A DNA stretch of 25,232 nt, taken from CALJGI01 sp047618115. Lineage in GTDB: Bacteria; Pseudomonadota; Gammaproteobacteria; Pseudomonadales; Halieaceae. Below the pieces are notes generated by a model that saw only the letters and a list, made by a program, of their open reading frames with translations, was not told the DNA's origin and did not search any database. Both the position numbers and the translations under genes were made by a program. Shown here piece by piece: positions 1 through 7,866 of the stretch; position 1 is the stretch's first letter; each line of letters opens with the position of its first letter. The DNA lies in NCBI GenBank assembly GCA_047618115.1, contig JBLHKV010000016.1, forward strand, positions 1 to 25,232, given 5' to 3'.

Positions 1-234
1 CTTCATCCCGAGGTTATGAAACAATTTCCTCCTGCGCTTATTATTACCGGGACGCGGGCAATGGACCTGAGTCCGGCCGTTGTTACAAACTCGCAGTTGC
101 ATAAAGCAGGTGTGAATTCGACACTCATTGTGGGAGAGGGAATGGGTCACTGCTACCTGTATTCTTCGCAGCTGCCGGAAGCACGCGATGCTTATGACGT
201 GATAGTCGGCTTTTTCCGCAACAACTTGCGGTGA
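1..234 (+). CDS. alpha/beta hydrolase, C-terminal fragment
   Basis: Only the last 77 codons are in the window; the frame is open from base 1 and ends at TGA 232-234. The visible part has the ending of an esterase/lipase-type alpha/beta hydrolase. A strand reading PPALIITGTRAMDLSP probably carries the acid residue (Asp), and a later GEGMGHCY segment has the His expected of the catalytic triad. A final amphipathic helix ends in FFRNNLR. The nucleophile elbow lies upstream and cannot be seen, so the catalytic class is not proven. It points the same way as the SDR genes that follow but is separated from them by 115 bp containing a promoter-like sequence. Esterase or lactone hydrolysis would suit the cluster, by inference. 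Confidence 0.72.
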   Translation, partial: LHPEVMKQFPPALIITGTRAMDLSPAVVTNSQLHKAGVNSTLIVGEGMGHCYLYSSQLPEARDAYDVIVGFFRNNLR

Positions 235-252
235 TCGCATGCGACTTAGTAA

Positions 253-280
253 TAGACAACATCGATGATTACATTATACT
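253..280 (+). promoter_or_regulatory. sigma70-like promoter for the first SDR operon
   Basis: TAGACA (253-258) and TATACT (275-280) are separated by 16 bp, each matching 5 of 6 bases of the sigma70 -35 and -10 consensus. They lie in an AT-rich gap of 115 bp about 70 bp upstream of the SDR start at 350. Predicted by eye only. Confidence 0.4.
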
Positions 281-349
281 GAATCTATACAGGTTTGCGC
301 ATTTTAGAGCCTGCCGAAACAGCTAATAATTTGACTATGGAGTCGATAA

Positions 350-1111
350 ATGCAGGTAGCTATTATCACCGGTGCCGGCAGTGGTATTGGCCTAGCCACG
401 GCGAAGCAACTTCACGGTGCAGGGATGAGCGTCCTCGGTGTCGGTCGGGACCTCAAAAAATTGGCGGCGCTCGAAAAACAAATTGGCGACCCTGAGCGAC
501 TCGCCACGCTATCCATAGATATAGCCGATGATGATGCACCGCAGACTATCGTTAACCTGGCTCTTGAGCGCTTCGGACGAATTGATTTTCTTATCAACAA
601 TGCCGGGCTGGGCAGCCCGAAACCACTGCATAAGACAGACGACGCAAGTCTGGACCTTTTTTTAGGAGTGATGTTGCGCGCGCCTTTCAGATTGGCGCGG
701 GATGTCATCATCCATATGCAGCCAGGCTCAGCCATTATTAATGTGACTTCGACCTTTGCCGTTGTAGGCGGTAGGAGCGGCGGTGCTTATTCCGCTGCCA
801 AAGGCGGTTTAACTGCGCTCACACTCCACATGGCCTGTGAATATGGTGCGAAGGGTATACGCTCAAATTGTGTTGCCCCGGGTGTGACCGTCACCGATAT
901 GGTCAATCACCGTCTTGAAGATAAAGGTTTCAGGCGTATGAACACTGAAATGACGCCATCCCCGCGGCTAGGCAAGGTAGAGGATGTCGCCAGTACGATC
1001 GCCTTTCTTTGCTCTGAAGGGGCCGCTCACATCAACGGCCAGACAATCGTGGTGGACGGTGGCTGGTCGACAACTAAGTATTTGTCACCGGATGCTCTGA
1101 ATGCGAACTGA
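350..1111 (+). CDS. short-chain dehydrogenase/reductase (classical SDR, 253 aa)
   Basis: This is a classical SDR of normal length with all core motifs. The Rossmann glycine motif TGAGSGIG is at residues 7-14, NNAG at 83-86, and the catalytic Ser134-Tyr147-Lys151 set lies in TSTFAVVGGRSGGAYSAAK. The C-terminal VVDGGW signature is typical of the FabG-like group. The residue after strand beta2 (VGRDLKK, Arg33) hints at NADP(H), but this is weak. It should interconvert a secondary alcohol and a ketone in the cytoplasm; the substrate cannot be read from the sequence. The ATG at 350 follows a TGGAG ribosome site. It is the first gene of a five-gene + strand run and is followed by another SDR. Confidence 0.9.
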   Translation: MQVAIITGAGSGIGLATAKQLHGAGMSVLGVGRDLKKLAALEKQIGDPERLATLSIDIADDDAPQTIVNLALERFGRIDFLINNAGLGSPKPLHKTDDASLDLFLGVMLRAPFRLARDVIIHMQPGSAIINVTSTFAVVGGRSGGAYSAAKGGLTALTLHMACEYGAKGIRSNCVAPGVTVTDMVNHRLEDKGFRRMNTEMTPSPRLGKVEDVASTIAFLCSEGAAHINGQTIVVDGGWSTTKYLSPDALNAN

Positions 1112-1188
1112 ACCCTTTTATGTGAGAAGCCGCCTGAAGCCAATGACCGGGAAGAGTTTGTGGATACCGGCTGAGAAAAGGAAATCCC

Positions 1189-2034
1189 ATGGAAACTAAA
1201 AATCTCTTGCGGCTCGATGGTCGTGTTGTCGTTGTAGCGGGTGCCGCCGGGGGAGGGCTGGGAACAGCCGTGACCCGAATGGTTGCCGAAGCGGGGGCTA
1301 CCGTAATTGGTGTCAGTCGCGGGCAGGAGAATCTGGACCAGCATCTTGGCCCCATGGTGTCAGAGGGACTTTCGGTTATAACAGTGGCTGCCGACGTGGA
1401 GACCGATGAAGGCGTTGCCGCGATCATGAAGTGTGTAAAAAGTATCGAAGGTGAACTACATGGGCTGGTCACAGTCGTAGGCGGCGGTCCACCAACTACC
1501 TGGTGCCCCTCCACTCGACTGTCGCGGGAAGCATGGAACGGCCTGCTTTCCACTAATCTGAATTCGATGTTCTTTATCAGCCAGGCCATAGCAGCAGAAT
1601 TGCAAACCCAGGGAAGAGCGGGTTCGATAGTCGCGATTTCTTCGATTACCGGTGTTGGCAACATGCCGTACAACGTTGGCTATGGTGCGGCGAAAGCGGC
1701 AGTACTTTCGGTCGTTCGCACTATGGCTCTTGAACTGGCCTCAGATAACATTCGTGTTAACGCCGTGGCACCAGGAGCGATGGTGAGCCCCTCGTCGATA
1801 CTTCCGCCTGATCCGGACCTCGAGCGGCAGGCCATTCCCATGGGTCGCAAGGGTGAGCTTCAGGAGATCGCTGGAACAGTGCTGTTCCTGTTATCTGATC
1901 TGGCGAGCTATCAGACCGGTCAGTGTGTGACCGTCGATGGTGGCATCAGTCTGAAATGGTCGCATCTGAGGGAGGACAACACGCCTTTGCTGATCACCAA
2001 TGAGGGTTTCCTTAGCAGCATGAAAGGCGAGTGA
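1189..2034 (+). CDS. short-chain dehydrogenase/reductase with altered cofactor motifs (281 aa)
   Basis: This is an SDR with an intact Ser152-Tyr165-Lys169 set (SSITGVGNMPYNVGYGAAK) and a C-terminal VTVDGG strand. Two hallmark motifs deviate. The glycine motif reads AGAAGGGLG (residues 17-25) in place of TGxxxGIG, and the NNAG motif is replaced by VVGGGPP (96-102). Such variants occur in atypical FabG-like SDRs and usually stay active, so oxidoreductase activity is still likely. The C-terminus runs about 25 residues past the normal end. ATG 1189 has a good AAGGAA ribosome site. The next gene starts 11 bp after the stop, implying co-transcription. Substrate unknown. Confidence 0.87.
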   Translation: METKNLLRLDGRVVVVAGAAGGGLGTAVTRMVAEAGATVIGVSRGQENLDQHLGPMVSEGLSVITVAADVETDEGVAAIMKCVKSIEGELHGLVTVVGGGPPTTWCPSTRLSREAWNGLLSTNLNSMFFISQAIAAELQTQGRAGSIVAISSITGVGNMPYNVGYGAAKAAVLSVVRTMALELASDNIRVNAVAPGAMVSPSSILPPDPDLERQAIPMGRKGELQEIAGTVLFLLSDLASYQTGQCVTVDGGISLKWSHLREDNTPLLITNEGFLSSMKGE

Positions 2035-2044
2035 CCCGCCGACC

Positions 2045-3643
2045 ATGAGTATGCCCCGCGAAGACGGACGCTATATCGGCTCCGGAGCCCCCCACGTCAA
2101 CGAACAATGGCAATTGAAGGCGCTCACTCCCCCAAGCCGCCTGTTTGGCGCCAATGGGATCTGCACTGGTCCAGATGGCCGGATCTATGTGGCACAGGTA
2201 TCGGGTAGTCAGATAAGCGCAATCGATATCGACTCCGGTGCCATCGAAACGATCAGCCCCAAAGGCGGTGATATTGTCGCACCCGACGACCTGGTGTTTG
2301 ATCATCAGGGCAATCTCTATGCCACGGAAATTACCGAAGGCCGCGTTTGTGTTCGAGCACCCAACGGGAGGACCCGCACTGTGTACGGTGATATGCCCTG
2401 TGCAAACCCTATTGCATTTCATCAGGGCCGACTGTTTGCCGGCGAGTGTAGAGTCGGCGGAAGGATTTTGGAGTTAAGCCTGAATGGTGGTGCTCCGCGG
2501 GTTTTGGCGGAAGATGTGCCTATGCCCAATGCCATGGAGGTAGGGCCAGATGGAATGCTCTATTTTCCGGTCATGGGCGCCAACGAAATCTGGCGCATCG
2601 GTCTCGATAGTGGTGAACCGGAAAAGGTCGCCGGGGATCTCGGCGTACCGGATGCCGTAAAATTTGATGCGCAGGGCAATATTGTCTCAACTCAGGTCGC
2701 CAGTGGCCAGGTGTTACGGATCGATCCGCAGACCGGGCAGCGTACCGTGCTCGCTGACATTGCTCCGGGTCTGGACAACCTGACCTTTGTTGGAAAACGT
2801 TTGTTTGTCTCCAGTATCTCCGGTCAGATCAATGAAATCCTGGCGCCGGGTGAAATCCGCTCACTGGTTCCCGATGGTTTCAGTTGGCCGCTGGGTTTGG
2901 CCATGGGTGCGGATGGTCAGCTGTTTGTGGCGGACGGTCCTTATACTTATACACTGCGACCCGGCGCTGAACCGCAGGTTTCAGGTATGCTTTTTTCTCC
3001 AGGCTTTCCTGGATATACGCGTGGCGTAGCCTTTTCTGGCCCGGGCGAATTTGTGGTGACCACAGCCAATGGGCAGGTGGCTCGCTGGTGTCCTGCGCGG
3101 CAAGAAAGTGAATTTCTTGCCGAGGGCTTCGATCAGCTTTACGGAGTGGCCATTACGGCTGGCGGTGCGGTTGTGTTCGCTGAACGGGGTACAGGGCGGG
3201 TGCTAGGACTGGAATCGGGAGCGGTCGTTGAATTGGCCAATGGGCTTGACCGGCCCTCGGGTGTAGCTGCCTATGGAGACAGCTGCCTTATTGCTGAAGA
3301 GGGTGGCGGTAGAGTTGTCAAAGTGGCACGGGGTAAGGTGGAAACAGTGCTGGATGGATTGCGGCAGCCGCAGGGTATTGTGGTTTGTGGTGATCTTTTG
3401 TACGTGGTCGATGCCGGCGCTGGAGAACTGATTGAATATAATTTTGTTAGCGACAGCCGTGTCACCATAGCCTCCAATTTGCCGCTTGGCGCTCCCCCGG
3501 GAGTTATTCCGAAATTTATAGATCGTATCGGCGATATGGCCGGGCCCGCTGGCCCATTCGCAGGTATCGCTGTGGGCTCTGACGACACTCTTTATATTTC
3601 AGCGGACGCTGACGGCAGTATTCTGGCTATTCGTAAAATCTGA
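2045..3643 (+). CDS. double beta-propeller protein, SMP-30/gluconolactonase- or NHL-like (532 aa)
   Basis: The protein is built almost entirely of repeated strand-turn units of the type GPDGRIYVA, DHQGNLYAT, GPDGMLYFP, DAQGNIVST and GADGQLFVA. Roughly residues 35-270 and 275-530 could each form a six-bladed propeller, about twice the length of a normal SMP-30 domain. Asn162 (PNAMEV) and Asp203 (PDAVKF) sit where SMP-30/gluconolactonase proteins place two metal ligands, but the usual first Glu ligand is not apparent. No signal peptide or membrane segment is seen, so it is probably cytoplasmic. In a cluster with a Baeyer-Villiger monooxygenase, lactone hydrolysis is an attractive role, but a Vgb-like lyase or non-catalytic NHL scaffold is also possible. 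It lies 11 bp after the SDR stop. Confidence 0.8.
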   Translation: MSMPREDGRYIGSGAPHVNEQWQLKALTPPSRLFGANGICTGPDGRIYVAQVSGSQISAIDIDSGAIETISPKGGDIVAPDDLVFDHQGNLYATEITEGRVCVRAPNGRTRTVYGDMPCANPIAFHQGRLFAGECRVGGRILELSLNGGAPRVLAEDVPMPNAMEVGPDGMLYFPVMGANEIWRIGLDSGEPEKVAGDLGVPDAVKFDAQGNIVSTQVASGQVLRIDPQTGQRTVLADIAPGLDNLTFVGKRLFVSSISGQINEILAPGEIRSLVPDGFSWPLGLAMGADGQLFVADGPYTYTLRPGAEPQVSGMLFSPGFPGYTRGVAFSGPGEFVVTTANGQVARWCPARQESEFLAEGFDQLYGVAITAGGAVVFAERGTGRVLGLESGAVVELANGLDRPSGVAAYGDSCLIAEEGGGRVVKVARGKVETVLDGLRQPQGIVVCGDLLYVVDAGAGELIEYNFVSDSRVTIASNLPLGAPPGVIPKFIDRIGDMAGPAGPFAGIAVGSDDTLYISADADGSILAIRKI

Positions 3644-3681
3644 AAACACATGCGTAAAATTTTTTTAAACTGGAGTCAAAC

Positions 3682-4845
3682 ATGAGTAGTAAAATACTGG
3701 ATTGCTCGGACATCGATCAGTATCTGGGTAAGCCGATGGCGCCGGCCCGAATGAAAGAGCCCTTGCACAATAACGATTTTCGACGCTGGGTGCAGGCGAT
3801 GCACTACCCGAATCTTCTTCACTACGATCATGACTTCTCAGCAGAGGGTCGTTACGGTCGCATCGTCGCACCACAATCCTTCGCCGTTGCCACGGACGAT
3901 GGGCACGGTGCCGGTCCGGCCTGTGCCGGCTGTATTCCCAGTTCACATCTGATCTTTGCCGGTGATGAATGGTGGTTCTATGGCCCGCGAATCTATGGGG
4001 GTGACGTGATAACCAATAAAAAAGTTCCTTTCGATTACGCAATCAAGGAAACCTCTTTTGCCGGCCCCACCTGTTTCCAGCGCGGTGACAACAATTATTA
4101 CAACCAGAGTGGTGACTACATTGCCAAGCAGCGCTCGACCTCAATCCGATATAGCAGGGACAATGCTTTAGAAATGGGTTCGCTCGATGCTACCGAAGAT
4201 CCCGTATGGACTGCTGAAGAGCTCAAAGGCCTTGAAGACAAGAAATACGAATACATCAAAGTCATGCACGAACTGGGGCACGGCAAACGCTACTGGGACG
4301 ATATTGAAGTTGGTGACGAGTTGCCGGTACGGATCATCGGGCCGCACAGCATTGCCAGCTTTACCACTGAGTGGCGTGCGTATCTGTTTACCATCTGGGG
4401 CGGCACACACCGACCGGGTATGGATATGGCCGCCATGGGTTTTACTGAGGAATTCGCCGGACACGAAAATGACCCGGTGATGGAGCGGGACAACCCTGAG
4501 TTGACTGACGGTGCTTATTTCGGTCCGTCTCGTGGTCATCTTTTTCCGGAGTGGGCCAGAAAAGTTGGCATGCCGCGAGGCTATGGTTATGGGGCATCAA
4601 TGGGCGCCTGGCTGCTTGATTACTTTGCCGGGTGGGCGGGTGAATGGGGTCAGGTAGTGCATTGTAAATCTGCGTATCGCGGCCCGGCATTTACCGGCGA
4701 TGCCACTTACATGACGGCGACTGTTCTCGACAAGGAGGTCGATGACGAGGGTCGAAATGTGATCAAGGTCGACTGCAACATGGCCAATCAACTCGGCGCA
4801 ACCATGGCTACGGCCACAGCGTCGATCGAACTGCCCACGAAATAA
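3682..4845 (+). CDS. double-hotdog MaoC/FAS1-type dehydratase-like protein (387 aa)
   Basis: The length and pattern fit a tandem hotdog of the MaoC-like dehydratase group. The N-terminal domain (about 25-160) contains HYPNLLHYD (41-49) followed by GRIVAPQSF, a segment typical of MaoC N-terminal domains. The second domain (about 205-385) begins RYWDDIEVGDELP and ends with the strand ATATASIELP. Proteins of this type hydrate or dehydrate acyl-CoAs. The textbook D-x4-H dyad is absent in both halves: five residues before His47 is Tyr42, and five before His286 is Gly281. Chemistry is therefore uncertain. ATG 3682 follows a TGGAG site. The gene precedes an HSD17B4-like SDR by 20 bp, so the pair resembles a split multifunctional enzyme type 2. 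A paralogue ends at the right edge of the window. Confidence 0.8.
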   Translation: MSSKILDCSDIDQYLGKPMAPARMKEPLHNNDFRRWVQAMHYPNLLHYDHDFSAEGRYGRIVAPQSFAVATDDGHGAGPACAGCIPSSHLIFAGDEWWFYGPRIYGGDVITNKKVPFDYAIKETSFAGPTCFQRGDNNYYNQSGDYIAKQRSTSIRYSRDNALEMGSLDATEDPVWTAEELKGLEDKKYEYIKVMHELGHGKRYWDDIEVGDELPVRIIGPHSIASFTTEWRAYLFTIWGGTHRPGMDMAAMGFTEEFAGHENDPVMERDNPELTDGAYFGPSRGHLFPEWARKVGMPRGYGYGASMGAWLLDYFAGWAGEWGQVVHCKSAYRGPAFTGDATYMTATVLDKEVDDEGRNVIKVDCNMANQLGATMATATASIELPTK

Positions 4846-4865
4846 ATGGCTCCGGAGCAAGGTGT

Positions 4866-5780
4866 ATGCAAGAACTTAGATTCGATGGACGTGTAGCGGT
4901 TGTTACTGGAGCGGCGAGGGGACTGGGCCGTGCTTACGCGCTGCTGTTGGCGTCGCGAGGCGCCAGGGTCGTCGTCAATGATCCCGGTGGCGGTATTGCG
5001 GGCGGCGATGTCGATTCCACACCTGCGGATGAGGTGGTGGCCCAGATCAGGGCTATGGGCGCAGAGGCCGTGGCGTGCACGGCATCGGTTGCCACTCCCG
5101 AAGGCGGCAAGTCGATTATCGATACAGCGATAGAACACTATGGCTGCATTGATATTCTGATTCACAACGCCGGCAACGTTCGTGCAGGCTCGATGAAAGA
5201 GATGAGCTATGAAGATTTCGATGCGGTGCTGGATGTGCATTTGCGCGGCGCCTTTCATGTGGTCCGGCCTGCTTTCCCAATCATGTGCGAAGCGGGTTAC
5301 GGGCGTATCGTGCTGACCTCGTCAATTGGTGGTTTGTACGGCAATCATAATGTTGCAAATTACGGCGCGTCCAAGGCGGGAATAATCGGGCTGTCGAATG
5401 TGGTGGCAATCGAGGGTGAACCGGAAGGCGTAAAGTGCAATGTCATCGTCCCCGGTGCCGTGACCAGAATGGCCGAGGGGATAGACGTCTCAGCCTTTCC
5501 TCCAATGGGGCCGGAACTGGTAGCGCCAGTGGTGGGGTGGCTGGCGCACGAATCCTGTTCTATTAATGGCGAGAGCCTGATCTCCATCGCCGGCAGGGTG
5601 GCGAAAGCCTACACGGCTGAGACCCGGGGTGTTTACCGGCCGCAATGGTCTATCGAGGATGTCGGTGAGCAGATAGATGGCGTGCGCGATACTGAATCTT
5701 CATTGATTCTGCCACCGGTACCTTCAGGTCACGTGGATCATATCCGCTACAGTTTTGAGATGTCTGGCAAGAAAGAATAG
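4866..5780 (+). CDS. HSD17B4-like SDR, probable (R)-3-hydroxyacyl-CoA dehydrogenase (304 aa)
   Basis: The sequence matches the SDR domain of peroxisomal multifunctional enzyme type 2 (17beta-HSD4). TGAARGLG is at residues 14-21, followed by VVVNDPGGG with Asp39 after strand beta2, which favours NAD. It also has HNAG at 100-103, a DVHLRGAFHV helix, and Ser153-Tyr166-Lys170. The long tail (about 220-304) with LPPVPSGHVDHIRYSF is shared with the second copy at 22873-23784. Over the first 170 residues the two copies are about two thirds identical by hand count. The expected reaction is NAD-dependent oxidation of a 3-hydroxyacyl-CoA or steroid-like alcohol. It is the last gene of Block I and ends 22 bp before a convergent gene. 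ATG 4866 has a GGAG site. Confidence 0.88.
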   Translation: MQELRFDGRVAVVTGAARGLGRAYALLLASRGARVVVNDPGGGIAGGDVDSTPADEVVAQIRAMGAEAVACTASVATPEGGKSIIDTAIEHYGCIDILIHNAGNVRAGSMKEMSYEDFDAVLDVHLRGAFHVVRPAFPIMCEAGYGRIVLTSSIGGLYGNHNVANYGASKAGIIGLSNVVAIEGEPEGVKCNVIVPGAVTRMAEGIDVSAFPPMGPELVAPVVGWLAHESCSINGESLISIAGRVAKAYTAETRGVYRPQWSIEDVGEQIDGVRDTESSLILPPVPSGHVDHIRYSFEMSGKKE

Positions 5781-5802
5781 GGCCGTCCAGCCTGTCCGCG
5801 AA

Positions 5803-6570
5803 TCAGTGATTTCGCCATTGCGGGCGTCGTTTTTCGGAGAATGCCAGCGGACCTTCTTGTGCGTCCTTGCTGTTGTAGCAATTTTCCGACGCCTGGCGGG
5901 CCGCTGCCAGCGCGTCGGACCGACCCATCTCGGTTGCGAGCATAACGGTGTTACGTGCTGCACTGACTGATAATGGCGCACCGTCAAGTACCTCCGTCGC
6001 AAGCTCCAGGGCGCAATCCAGTAGGCAGCCTGGTTCGGCCAGTCGGTTCACCAGGCCGATTTCATAAGCACGCTGTGCAGTGATCGGTTTACCGGTCAGT
6101 AGGATTTCCATCATGATTCGCTGGGGAATCATATGTATCAGAGGTGCTGCCCAGGGCGAGCTGCGACCCACCTTAACCTCTGTCACCGCGAATCTGGCAC
6201 TGGTACTGGCGACACACAAATCGCAGGCCTGAGCGATCATCCAGCCACCGGCAAAAGCCACGCCATTTACGGCAGCGATTGTCGGCTTACTCAATTCGAT
6301 GGTGTCGCCCGGCACCGGAAACATCTCCCGCGGTGGCACAGCCATTTTGCTCTCCACCATTTCCTTGAGATCGCCACCAGCGCAGAACGCTTTGTCACCC
6401 GATCCGGTAAGAATTGCGACCCGCAGCGCCGAATCGCGTTCGAAGCGGTCCCAGGCTTCGAACAGGCCCTCGCGAACTTTCCGACTCAGGGTGTTCCGTT
6501 GTTCGGGTCGGTTCAGGGTAATAATCACGATGCCGTCACTTCGCGCATCAAACAATACGGCGTCACTCAT
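5803..6570 (-). CDS. enoyl-CoA hydratase/isomerase (crotonase) family protein (255 aa)
   Basis: A full-length crotonase-fold protein: the oxyanion-hole segment is AFCAGGDLKEM (61-71), followed by PTIAAVNGVAFAGG and LLTGKPITAQRAYEIGLVNRL. Aligned by eye with rat mitochondrial hydratase, the acid/base Glu of the PE-x-LG segment is kept as Glu131 (TEVKVG). The other catalytic Glu of GGGCEL is replaced by Met111 (AGGWMI). One-Glu crotonases are often isomerases or carry other activities, so simple hydration is doubtful. ATG 6570 has an AGGAGC ribosome site. It is the last gene of Block II, 26 bp after the acyl-CoA dehydrogenase, and should act on the product of that enzyme. Confidence 0.88.
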   Translation of the reverse strand: MSDAVLFDARSDGIVIITLNRPEQRNTLSRKVREGLFEAWDRFERDSALRVAILTGSGDKAFCAGGDLKEMVESKMAVPPREMFPVPGDTIELSKPTIAAVNGVAFAGGWMIAQACDLCVASTSARFAVTEVKVGRSSPWAAPLIHMIPQRIMMEILLTGKPITAQRAYEIGLVNRLAEPGCLLDCALELATEVLDGAPLSVSAARNTVMLATEMGRSDALAAARQASENCYNSKDAQEGPLAFSEKRRPQWRNH

Positions 6571-6596
6571 GGGATTGTGCTCCTGTGATTCTTTTT

Positions 6597-7763
6597 TCAG
6601 TAGGACTTGGGAAGATCCAGAACCCTTTCGGCTATGTAATTTAAAATCATATGTTGGCTTACCGGTGCTGTGCGGGGGATGAGAACTTCACGAAGATAGC
6701 GCTCCACGTGATACTCCTGTGCGTAGCCCATACCGCCGAGCGTCGCCATGGCGGTGTGACATGCTTCAAAACCTGCCTCTGCAGCGAGATATTTTCCAGT
6801 GTTCGCCTCGACGCCGCACTCCAACCCCTTATCGAATAAGGTGGCGCCTTTCATGACCATGAGATTGGCTGCCTCTACTTGTGCCCAGCACTTGGCCAAA
6901 GGGTGTTGGATACCCTGGTTCATACCAATGGGGCGATCGAAAACAATCCGTTCCCTGGCGTAACTCGCGGCTTTTTTGATTGCAACGCGCCCCAGCCCAA
7001 CGGCCTCGGCGCCGAGCAATATACGCTCCGGGTTAAGGCCGTGCAGAATAATTTTGAAGCCGTCTCCCTCCGCGCCAATACGGTCTTCCTCCGGTATCCA
7101 TAGATCAGAAATGAAAACCATGTTGGAGTCGACGGCGTGTCGGCCCATCTTCGGGATCTTTTGTATTTCAATCCTGGACCTGTCCAGATCGGTGAAAAAC
7201 AGCGACAGCCCCTGGGTTTTGCGCTTCACATCTTCCAGTGGCGTGGTGCGTGCGAGAATCATCATTTTATTGGCGACCTGGGCCACTGAGATCCAGATTT
7301 TTTCGCCATTCATGATATAGCCGCCATCGTGTTTTTCAGCGCGGGTCTTCAGCTTAGTGGTGTCCAGCCCCGTGTTGGGTTCGGTCACTGCAAAGCATAT
7401 TTTATCCTCTCCGCTTAACACCGCGGGAATCATTCTGAGCTGCTGTTCCTGTGTTCCAAACTGTGCAATCGGCTGCATGCTGAATACCGGGCCGTGAATA
7501 CTGGACGCCGCAGTCATGCCGCCTCCGGATTCCGACACGGCCTGCATCATGAGCGCGGCCTCGCTTATTCCCAGGCCGGCTCCGCCCACGCTCTCGGGCA
7601 TAGCAATGCCAAGCCAGCCGGCTTCGGCCATAGACTGGTGAAAGTCGTGCGGGAAGACGCCTTCCCGGTCCCGTTCCAGCCAGTAATCATCCGTAAAACG
7701 GGCGCAGTGTTTGAGTACGGCTTCCCGGATTTCCTGCTGGTCCTGTGTAAGAGAAAAATCCAC
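6597..7763 (-). CDS. acyl-CoA dehydrogenase (388 aa)
   Basis: All parts of a FAD-dependent acyl-CoA dehydrogenase are present: MDFSLTQDQQEIR start, FAVTEPNTGLDTTKLKT (124-140), MNGEKIWIS (151-159), FDRPIGMNQGIQHPLA (275-290) and GGMGYAQEYHVERYLRE (343-359). The usual medium-chain catalytic Glu (EGT motif after the last Arg-Glu) is absent; that stretch reads IPRTAPVS. A Glu at LNPERILL (Glu247) aligns with the alternative base position known from isovaleryl-CoA and long-chain enzymes, so the protein is probably active. It would create a 2,3-double bond in an acyl-CoA and pass electrons to ETF. The start is GTG at 7763-7761, supported by a strong AAAGGAG site. A 103-bp gap without a gene separates it from the CoA-transferase upstream. 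Confidence 0.93.
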   Translation of the reverse strand: MDFSLTQDQQEIREAVLKHCARFTDDYWLERDREGVFPHDFHQSMAEAGWLGIAMPESVGGAGLGISEAALMMQAVSESGGGMTAASSIHGPVFSMQPIAQFGTQEQQLRMIPAVLSGEDKICFAVTEPNTGLDTTKLKTRAEKHDGGYIMNGEKIWISVAQVANKMMILARTTPLEDVKRKTQGLSLFFTDLDRSRIEIQKIPKMGRHAVDSNMVFISDLWIPEEDRIGAEGDGFKIILHGLNPERILLGAEAVGLGRVAIKKAASYARERIVFDRPIGMNQGIQHPLAKCWAQVEAANLMVMKGATLFDKGLECGVEANTGKYLAAEAGFEACHTAMATLGGMGYAQEYHVERYLREVLIPRTAPVSQHMILNYIAERVLDLPKSY

Positions 7764-7866
7764 GCTATCGCTCCTTTATAGGCTAAAAAATGCGCTGGTA
7801 TTCCAACTGTCAGACGGGTCCCTCGGCTCCGGTAGTGTTCGGGGCAAGTTCATTCTCACTATCGAC

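Noticed and set aside
235..244. Perfect 10-bp palindrome TCGCATGCGA right after the hydrolase stop
   Set aside because: Too short and isolated to call a terminator or operator; no U-tract, and no second copy was noticed.
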